Source: Bacteroidales bacterium (GTDB taxonomy: Bacteria; Bacteroidota; Bacteroidia; Bacteroidales; UBA7960). From it: a stretch of DNA of 11,998 nucleotides. The notes under the pieces are model-generated. The model had not been told where the DNA came from and made no database searches. It was given only the letters and a program-made list of their open reading frames with translations. Location: NCBI GenBank assembly GCA_007132865.1, contig SLNU01000375.1, forward strand, positions 1 through 11,998. The letters run 5' to 3'. The position numbers were made by a program, and so were the translations under genes. Shown here in pieces: positions 7,050 through 11,998 of this stretch. The stretch's first letter is position 1. Each line of letters begins with the position of its first letter.

Positions 7050-7898
7050 ATGCGCATAATCAGGACACCGTCTACAATCCGCCTGCTTTTCCTTTCCGCA
7101 CTACTGTTTATAATCAGTTCCTGCAGTCCGTATCAGAAATTGCTGAAAAGTGACGACGTGGAACTGAAGTTTGAAAAAGCCATAGAATATTACGAAGCCG
7201 AAAGTTACGGAAGGGCGATCGGACTCCTGAACGACATCATTCCGGTGTTCAGGGGGTCTGCCAGGGCAGAATTGCTTAACTATTACTATGCGATGGCGCA
7301 TTACAAGCAGCGGGACTACATCCTTGCCAGCCATTATTTCCGGACGTTTGCCACTTCTTTTCCCCGAAGTGAACACGTGGAGGAGTTTTTGTTCCTTAGC
7401 GCCTATTGCAAGTACCTGGAGTCCCCCAGACACAGCCTGGACCAGACCTCCACCAGGGAGGCCATCAGCGAATTGCAGGCTTTCATCAACCGTTTCCCCA
7501 ATAGTGAGCGGGTGGAGGAAGCCAACACATTGATCGATGAACTCAGGCTGAAACTGGAGACCAAAAGGTTTGAAGCGGGCATTTTGTATTTCAATTTGGC
7601 TTCCTACACCGCTGCGGTAACCACCTTCGATAGTTTTATCCGGGATTTTCCGGACACCAGGTACCGCGAGGAGGCCCTGTTCTATATAATCCGGGCACAT
7701 TATGAATTTGCAGACCAAAGCATCCCGGCCCGGCAGATAGAGCGTTTCGAAAGGGTCGTAGAATCTTACAGGCGGCTGGAACGTTTTTTCCCTGAAAGCC
7801 AATTCATGACCCAGGCCAGCCGAATGAAGGACACTGCCACCAGCAGGATCGAGGTGCTCCAGGCCTCACTGCAAGAAGAAACCACTGAAAATCAATAA
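7050..7898 (+). CDS. bamD: Outer membrane assembly lipoprotein BamD
   Basis: Lipoprotein part of the BAM complex, which inserts beta-barrel proteins such as the receptor in this window into the outer membrane. It starts with a short basic segment and a hydrophobic stretch (LLFLSALLFIISSC), placing the lipid-modified Cys at residue 25. The mature protein is a series of TPR-like helix pairs: LKFEKAIEYYEAESYGRAIGLLNDI, LLNYYYAMAHYKQRDYILASHYFRTFATSFP, AISELQAFINRFPNSERVEEA, and GILYFNLASYTAAVTTFDSF with IRDFPDTRYREEALFYIIRAHYEFA. The SCSPYQKLLKSDD start of the mature part is typical of Bacteroidota BamD. A length of 282 residues is normal. It is the first gene after the promoter at 6987, with 9 bp to rpoZ. 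Confidence 0.94.
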   Translation: MRIIRTPSTIRLLFLSALLFIISSCSPYQKLLKSDDVELKFEKAIEYYEAESYGRAIGLLNDIIPVFRGSARAELLNYYYAMAHYKQRDYILASHYFRTFATSFPRSEHVEEFLFLSAYCKYLESPRHSLDQTSTREAISELQAFINRFPNSERVEEANTLIDELRLKLETKRFEAGILYFNLASYTAAVTTFDSFIRDFPDTRYREEALFYIIRAHYEFADQSIPARQIERFERVVESYRRLERFFPESQFMTQASRMKDTATSRIEVLQASLQEETTENQ

Positions 7899-7907
7899 AA
7901 AAAGACC

Positions 7908-8240
7908 ATGGATTATAAAAAAGTAAAGACAGAGCTTACAACGGTCACCCGCGACCTGCGACAGTTTGACAAGGACACCCACAACATTTACCAGTCAGTG
8001 GTGGTCGTTGCAAAAAGGGCCAACCAGATCGGCCAGGAAATGAAGGAAGAGCTAAACAGCAAACTGGAAGAATTTGCCACTTCCACCGACAACCTGGAAG
8101 AGATCTTTGAAAACCGTGAGCAAATCGAGATTGCCAGGTATTACGAACAGCTTCCAAAACCAACCCTGATCGCCATCAGCGAGTTCCAGGACGGAAATAT
8201 CTATTACCGGGTACCCGAGACCGAAGGAAAAGGAAAGTAA
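7908..8240 (+). CDS. rpoZ: RNA polymerase omega subunit (Rpb6-like, Bacteroidota type)
   Basis: Small subunit that binds the beta-prime subunit and helps assemble RNA polymerase. The 110-residue protein starts MDYKKVKTELTTVTRDLRQFD and contains NIYQSVVVVAKRANQIGQEMKEELNSKLEEFA. This matches the core helix of omega/Rpb6 in which a conserved AKRANQI segment contacts beta-prime. The C-terminal LPKPTLIAISEF-DG-IYYR block is characteristic of the Bacteroidota form. It lies directly behind bamD (9 bp) and 20 bp before the DUF4835 gene. The stop codon falls inside a short AAAGT repeat. Confidence 0.9.
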   Translation: MDYKKVKTELTTVTRDLRQFDKDTHNIYQSVVVVAKRANQIGQEMKEELNSKLEEFATSTDNLEEIFENREQIEIARYYEQLPKPTLIAISEFQDGNIYYRVPETEGKGK

Positions 8241-8252
8241 AGTAAAGTAAAT
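8234..8252. repeat. AAAGT pentamer repeat with stops in three frames
   Basis: Three copies of AAAGT, followed by AAAT, span the end of rpoZ and the 20-bp gap before the next gene. Because the unit is 5 bp, the three TAA triplets (8238, 8243, 8248) fall in three different reading frames. The first is the rpoZ stop codon. Confidence 0.85.
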
Positions 8253-8260
8253 CAAGCCCC

Positions 8261-9193
8261 ATGATCAAGCAAGCCGGACTTGTCATTTTTTTGCTGCTGG
8301 CACTGGCGTCCAGGAGCAATGCACAACAGGAACTGAACTGCATGATCTCCATCGCTACGCCTGCGCTGTCTGAGACAGACAGAGAAATCATGCGCACCCT
8401 CCAGTCGGACCTCCGGGAGTTCATCAACCAGAGAAACTGGACGGAGTACCAGTTTCAGGCAAGGGAACGTATCGAAGCCTCCATCCTGATTACCGTAAAC
8501 GAACGCATTGGTTCAGACGAATACAGGGGCACCATCCAGGTCCAGTCCAGAAGGCCGGTCTATAGAACTTCTTACAGTTCTCCGGTTTTCAACCACCAGG
8601 ACCGGGATTTTCATTTCCGGTACATAGAGAATCAGCCCCTGGATTACGTCGACAACACATTTACATCAAACCTCACGGCGGTCATCGCATACTATGTGTA
8701 TATAATCATAGGGTTTGACTTCGATACCTTTGCCCCAATGGGAGGGACCCCCTACTTTGAAATGGCACAAAACATCGTCAATTCTGCCCAGAACGCTCCG
8801 GAGAGGGGATGGAAGTCCTTCGAAAGCCAGAGAAACCGCTACTGGCTGCTTGAGAATCTTTTCAATCCCATTTACAGGAATATCCGGCAAGCCATGTATA
8901 TTTACCACCGCCAGGGTTTTGACAAGATGGTGGAGAACATGGACCTGGCCAGGGGTGAAATTATCAACGCCCTGGAAATGATACAGCGTGTACAGCGGGA
9001 ACGGCCGGGTAGTTTTCTCCTGCAGGTGGTGATGACCTCCAAAAACGACGAACTGGTGAACCTTTTCTCCGAAGCATCGCCCATGGACCGTAACCGGGCA
9101 ATTTCCATCCTGACCGAAGTGGATCCCTCCAATAGCGCGAAATACAGAAGGATGGGGGAGGGTGACCGGGGTGACCGAAGCACCGGACGCTGA
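8261..9193 (+). CDS. DUF4835 family exported protein
   Basis: Exported protein of a Bacteroidota-specific family with no established function. Residues 1-21 are a signal peptide (basic start, hydrophobic LVIFLLLALA, cleavage after SNA before QQ). The mature protein begins QQELNCMISI and has the family pattern: TLQSDLREFINQRNWTEYQF, then a strand region with GTIQVQSRRPVYRTSYSSPVFNHQD-DFHFRYIENQPLDY, then a hydrophobic helix-like stretch at about 140-155 (AVIAYYVYIIIGFDFDTFAPMGG), and a helical C-terminal half ending with MDRNRAISILTEVDPSNSAKYRRM. That stretch could look like a membrane segment but is conserved in the family and followed by FD-DTFAP, so I treat the protein as periplasmic. It is found with bamD, rpoZ and recN in many genomes of the phylum, which hints at an envelope role but does not prove it. 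Confidence 0.9.
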   Translation: MIKQAGLVIFLLLALASRSNAQQELNCMISIATPALSETDREIMRTLQSDLREFINQRNWTEYQFQARERIEASILITVNERIGSDEYRGTIQVQSRRPVYRTSYSSPVFNHQDRDFHFRYIENQPLDYVDNTFTSNLTAVIAYYVYIIIGFDFDTFAPMGGTPYFEMAQNIVNSAQNAPERGWKSFESQRNRYWLLENLFNPIYRNIRQAMYIYHRQGFDKMVENMDLARGEIINALEMIQRVQRERPGSFLLQVVMTSKNDELVNLFSEASPMDRNRAISILTEVDPSNSAKYRRMGEGDRGDRSTGR

Positions 9194-9208
9194 ATAACCA
9201 CCTATTTT

Positions 9209-9247
9209 TTTGGCCTTTTTCACCCAAACTTTGCTAACTTTGGGTGA
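9209..9247 (+). promoter_or_regulatory. recN promoter overlapped by a 9-bp inverted repeat
   Basis: A TTTG at 9209-9212 and TAACTTTG at 9235-9242 form -33 and -7 elements with a 22-nt spacer, at the long end of the usual range. Transcription would start near 9249, shortly before the recN ATG at 9268. A perfect 9-bp dyad (9220-9228 with 9239-9247, TCACCCAAA and TTTGGGTGA, 10-nt spacer) covers the -7 element. It is not followed by a T-run on either strand, so it looks like an operator rather than a terminator. Confidence 0.6.
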
Positions 9248-9267
9248 GACCGGAATTTCGTGGCTTT

Positions 9268-10935
9268 ATGCTCAAATACCTGCAGATTAACAACTACGCC
9301 CTGATTGACTCTTTGAGCATAGAACTCGGGGAGGGGTTTACCGTCATTACCGGTGAAACCGGTGCCGGCAAATCCATTCTTCTGGGAGCCCTTTCCCTGG
9401 TACTCGGACAAAGGGCTGATACCAGGGTGTTGAGCAAGCCGGATAAGAAATGCATCATAGAAGCCGGCTTTTTTACGGACAGGGAAACCTTTGTGCCCCT
9501 TTTCGAAGCCCACCAGCTGGACTTTGAACCCGAAACCCTTATCCGTCGTGAAATCACTCCACAGGGGAAATCCCGTGCCTTTATCAATGACACCCCGGTG
9601 ACGCTCCAGGTGATGCGTGAGGTCACCGGAAAACTGATTGATATTCACTCCCAGCATCAGAACCTGCTGTTGGGTGAAACCCCATTCCAGTTTGAAGTGC
9701 TCGACGGATTTGCCCAAAGCCTCGAGATAAGGTATGCCTTTGGAGGCCTTTACAGGCAGTGGGTAAAAGCCCGGCAGGAGCTCCGGGAACTCCAGGAAAG
9801 GGAAAAGCGTTCCGCTGAAGACCAGGACTATTTCCGCTTTCAATACGAGGAACTGGAAAAAGCAGGCTTAGATCCCGGAGAGGCCGGGGAATGGGAGGAG
9901 GAGCTATCCAGGCTCAGGAATGGGGAAAGCATTAAGCTGGGGCTGGAAAAGACCGCATATCTACTGGACGGTTCTGAGTTGAATGTACTGGGACTGCTTA
10001 ATGAAGCGATACGGGAAATGAAGCCTTTGGATCAATATGGCAAGGACCTTGGAGAGCTTGCGGAGAGACTGGGAACCATTTCCATTGAAATCAGGGACAT
10101 TGACAGGGAGATCAGGAAGCTCTCAGAGAGCATCGTGTATGACCAGGACAGGATCAGGGACCTGGAGCAAAAAACGGATCTGCTTAACAAACTTTTACTC
10201 AAACACCATGTGCAGGACGTCGAATCCCTTGTCAGACTCCGGGATGAGTACCTTGAAAAAATACAGGCGGCGGAATCCATATCCGGACAGATCGCTGTAA
10301 TGGGGGATCATTGCCTGAGGCTGGAACGAATGATGCTGGAAAAAGCCGTGGAACTATCCGTGGCAAGAAAAGAAGCGGCCCCGGACATGGAGAGGGAAGT
10401 GCAATTGCTTTTACAGGAACTTGGCATGCCTGCGGCACGCTTCCGGATCTCGTTGGCAAATTCTGACTCACCTGGGCCAAATGGAACCGACAGCCTGGAA
10501 TTTCTCTTCAGTGCAAACCCCGGCAATGCGCCTATGGAAATCTCACGGATCGCATCCGGCGGGGAGCTGTCCAGGCTGATGTTGAGTATAAAGAGCCTGA
10601 TTTCTACAAAAAACCTGTTGTCCAGCATTGTCTTTGACGAGATAGACACGGGGATCTCGGGAGAGATTGGGGGCAAGATCGGCAGCATCCTGTACAAAAT
10701 CTCCGGGAATATGCAGGTAATCGCCATTACCCACCTGCCGCAGATTGCCGCACGTGGAAACAGTCACTTCCAGGTATACAAGACGGTGGAAGGAGGCAAA
10801 ACGGCAACCCGAATCAAACGCCTGGAAAAAGATGAGCGTAGCCTGGAGATCGCCAAAATGCTGGGGGGAGATGCACCAAGCCACAGCATGGTCAGAACGG
10901 CAGAAGAATTAATGAGAACCAATGTAAAACCATAA
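9268..10935 (+). CDS. recN: DNA repair ATPase RecN
   Basis: SMC-like ATPase used in double-strand break repair and chromosome cohesion. The Walker A motif GETGAGKS lies at residues 29-36, preceded by the typical start MLKYLQINNYALIDSLSIEL. The DIHSQHQ segment follows near 125. Residues about 160-370 are coiled coil, rich in Glu, Leu and Arg. The ABC signature SGGELSR begins at residue 430, and Walker B IVFDEIDTG has D457 and E458, followed by ITHLPQIAARG. All catalytic motifs are present, and 555 residues is normal for RecN. The frame extends 8 codons upstream to a GTG at 9244, but that codon lies within the promoter dyad and before the expected transcript start, so ATG 9268 is preferred. A gap of 14 bp separates it from fabI. 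Confidence 0.96.
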   Translation: MLKYLQINNYALIDSLSIELGEGFTVITGETGAGKSILLGALSLVLGQRADTRVLSKPDKKCIIEAGFFTDRETFVPLFEAHQLDFEPETLIRREITPQGKSRAFINDTPVTLQVMREVTGKLIDIHSQHQNLLLGETPFQFEVLDGFAQSLEIRYAFGGLYRQWVKARQELRELQEREKRSAEDQDYFRFQYEELEKAGLDPGEAGEWEEELSRLRNGESIKLGLEKTAYLLDGSELNVLGLLNEAIREMKPLDQYGKDLGELAERLGTISIEIRDIDREIRKLSESIVYDQDRIRDLEQKTDLLNKLLLKHHVQDVESLVRLRDEYLEKIQAAESISGQIAVMGDHCLRLERMMLEKAVELSVARKEAAPDMEREVQLLLQELGMPAARFRISLANSDSPGPNGTDSLEFLFSANPGNAPMEISRIASGGELSRLMLSIKSLISTKNLLSSIVFDEIDTGISGEIGGKIGSILYKISGNMQVIAITHLPQIAARGNSHFQVYKTVEGGKTATRIKRLEKDERSLEIAKMLGGDAPSHSMVRTAEELMRTNVKP

Positions 10936-10949
10936 CCAAATCCACATCT

Positions 10950-11840
10950 ATGTCAATTAAATTACTTGAAGGCAAGCGCGGCATTATTTTTGGCGCCCTG
11001 GATGAAAACTCCATCGCCTGGAAGGTGGCAGAAAAAGCCCATCAGCACGGTGGCAGCTTTGTGCTGACAAATGCGCCAATTGCACTGAGGAAGGGAGACA
11101 TCTTCAAACTGGGTGAAAAAACAAACAGCGAAGTGATCTCTGCCGATATCACCCAGGTGGATGAGATTGAGAGCCTGATCCAGGAAAGCATGTCCGTATT
11201 GGGCGGCAAGATTGACTTTATCCTTCATTCGGTTGGCATGTCGCCCAACGTCAGAAAAGGCCTCCACTATACCGACCTGGATTACCATTACCTGAACAAG
11301 ACCCTTGACGTCTCGGCCATTTCACTGCACAAGGTTTTGCAGTCAGCCTATAAAATGGATGCAATGAACGAATGGGGAAGCGTGGTGGCATTGAGTTATA
11401 TTGCAGCCCAACGAACCTTTTCCACTTACAGCGATATGGCCCAGGCCAAGGCGATGCTCGAATCCATCGCACGCAGTTTCGGGTACCACTTCGGGAAAAA
11501 GCGCAAGGTTCGCATAAACACCATTAGTCAGTCTCCGACCGTCACCACCGCCGGTACCGGTGTGGGAGGCTTCAAAAGCTTTTATGCCTATTCACAGTGC
11601 ATGTCTCCTCTGGGAAACGCAAGCTCAGAAGACTGCGCAGACTATTGCATCATGATGTTCTCTGACTTTACCCGTAAAGTAACCATGCAGAACTTGTTTC
11701 ACGATGGCGGTTACTCCACAATGGGCATCAGTGAGACGCTGATTGAAAGCTGCTTCACCTGCCAGGGGGAGTGTTTTGACGATATTAAGGAGAAGGAGCG
11801 TATCATGGGCAGTCCCGGACCCAAAAAGTCTGGAAAATAA
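10950..11840 (+). CDS. fabI: Enoyl-ACP reductase (NADH) FabI with Cys-bearing C-terminal tail
   Basis: Short-chain dehydrogenase/reductase catalysing the last reduction of each fatty acid elongation cycle (trans-2-enoyl-ACP to acyl-ACP). The cofactor loop GALDENSIA (G15 to A23) is the FabI form of the Rossmann motif, and HSVG (93-96) follows. The active-site residues are Y150 (LSYIAAQR), Y160 and K167 in the Y-x6-K spacing, matching E. coli Y146, Y156 and K163. NTISQSPTVTTAG and MSPLGNASSEDCADY with the HDGGYSTMG end complete the fold. The usual protein is about 260-275 residues. Here about 30 extra residues follow, with C268, C271 and C275 (C-x2-C-x3-C) and a basic PGPKKSGK end. It is probably co-transcribed with recN. 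Confidence 0.95.
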   Translation: MSIKLLEGKRGIIFGALDENSIAWKVAEKAHQHGGSFVLTNAPIALRKGDIFKLGEKTNSEVISADITQVDEIESLIQESMSVLGGKIDFILHSVGMSPNVRKGLHYTDLDYHYLNKTLDVSAISLHKVLQSAYKMDAMNEWGSVVALSYIAAQRTFSTYSDMAQAKAMLESIARSFGYHFGKKRKVRINTISQSPTVTTAGTGVGGFKSFYAYSQCMSPLGNASSEDCADYCIMMFSDFTRKVTMQNLFHDGGYSTMGISETLIESCFTCQGECFDDIKEKERIMGSPGPKKSGK

Positions 11841-11879
11841 CCCATCCCACTGCTTCTGCAGTTTGGCAAAACGACTGTC

Positions 11880-11930
11880 AAGCCCACGGGTGGCCGGAGG
11901 AAAACCCCCGGTTCCCCCGTGGGTTTTTTA
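11880..11930 (+). terminator. Rho-independent terminator after fabI
   Basis: CCCACGGG (11883-11890) pairs perfectly with CCCGTGGG (11916-11923). An inner stem (GGCCGG at 11892-11897 with CCGGTT at 11908-11913, two G-U pairs) and a GG/CC pair around an AAAA loop extend it. Six T follow directly (11924-11929). It lies 40 bp after the fabI stop and should end the recN-fabI transcript. Confidence 0.9.
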
Positions 11931-11944
11931 TTTCCAATAATTCT

Positions 11945-11952
11945 TATATTTG
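11945..11952 (+). promoter_or_regulatory. Bacteroidota -7 promoter element for next gene
   Basis: TATATTTG matches TAnnTTTG exactly, just after the terminator. Transcription would start near 11959. ATG codons at 11971, 11982 and 11989 are all open to the window edge, so the gene's start and identity cannot be decided from the few codons present. No clear -33 box was seen. Confidence 0.5.
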
Positions 11953-11998
11953 TAGCCTTTTTACCAGCTTATGGTTCCCGTATGTCACATGGCCAAGG

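Noticed and set aside
7101..7802. 233-codon open frame opposite bamD
   Set aside because: It lies entirely inside a well-supported bamD gene, has no start context and no recognisable motif.
9244..9267. GTG at 9244 as recN start
   Set aside because: It sits within the promoter dyad and before the expected transcript start. RecN proteins begin at the ML-x-L-x-I-x-NYALID segment, matching ATG 9268.
9220..9843. 207-codon minus-strand open frame over the recN start and promoter
   Set aside because: It would run across the recN promoter and Walker A coding region. RecN in the opposite frame is certain and the antisense product resembles nothing known to me.
11743..11940. 65-codon frame across the fabI 3' end and terminator
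   Set aside because: It overlaps fabI in another frame and runs through the terminator stem, so it is not a plausible gene.

Overview
This window looks like chromosomal DNA of a Bacteroidota bacterium, probably Bacteroidales-like, although the order is only an inference. Four independent signs support this. The intergenic regions carry Bacteroidota -7 promoter elements (TAnnTTTG). There is a DUF4835 gene, a family typical of the phylum. The omega subunit and FabI are of the Bacteroidota type. The TonB-dependent receptor starts with a carboxypeptidase-regulatory-like domain. No rRNA, tRNA, CRISPR array, insertion sequence or phage gene was seen, and genes are tightly packed.

Left part (1-4359): the 3' part of a pirin-family gene runs rightward and is cut by the window edge. 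It converges, with a 7-bp gap, on a leftward two-gene unit: a TonB-dependent outer-membrane receptor followed by a lipoprotein with a DUF2271-like sequence pattern. The lipoprotein can start 1 nt after the receptor stop, so the two are probably coupled. A divergent intergenic region (about 240 bp from the preferred receptor start) holds one promoter for each direction.

Middle part (4360-6952): a rightward three-gene signalling unit. It encodes a four-helix membrane protein with a LiaF-like FGG-repeat C-terminal domain, a LytS-type membrane histidine kinase, and a LytTR response regulator. This resembles the LiaF-LiaS-LiaR envelope-stress arrangement of Firmicutes, but with a different kinase and regulator family.

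Right part (7050-11840): conserved housekeeping genes in a typical Bacteroidota order, bamD, rpoZ, DUF4835, recN, fabI. A promoter lies before bamD. A second promoter, overlapped by a 9-bp inverted repeat, lies before recN. coaBC, which often sits between rpoZ and the DUF4835 gene in this phylum, is absent; the 20-bp junction carries a short AAAGT repeat that gives stop codons in all three frames. fabI has an unusual cysteine-bearing C-terminal tail and is followed by a strong intrinsic terminator. A promoter for the next, unseen gene lies near the right edge.

The window is mostly core genome, and no complete new defence or mobile system is visible. The best leads are the recN promoter dyad, the LiaF/LytS/LytTR cassette, the receptor-lipoprotein pair and the FabI tail.
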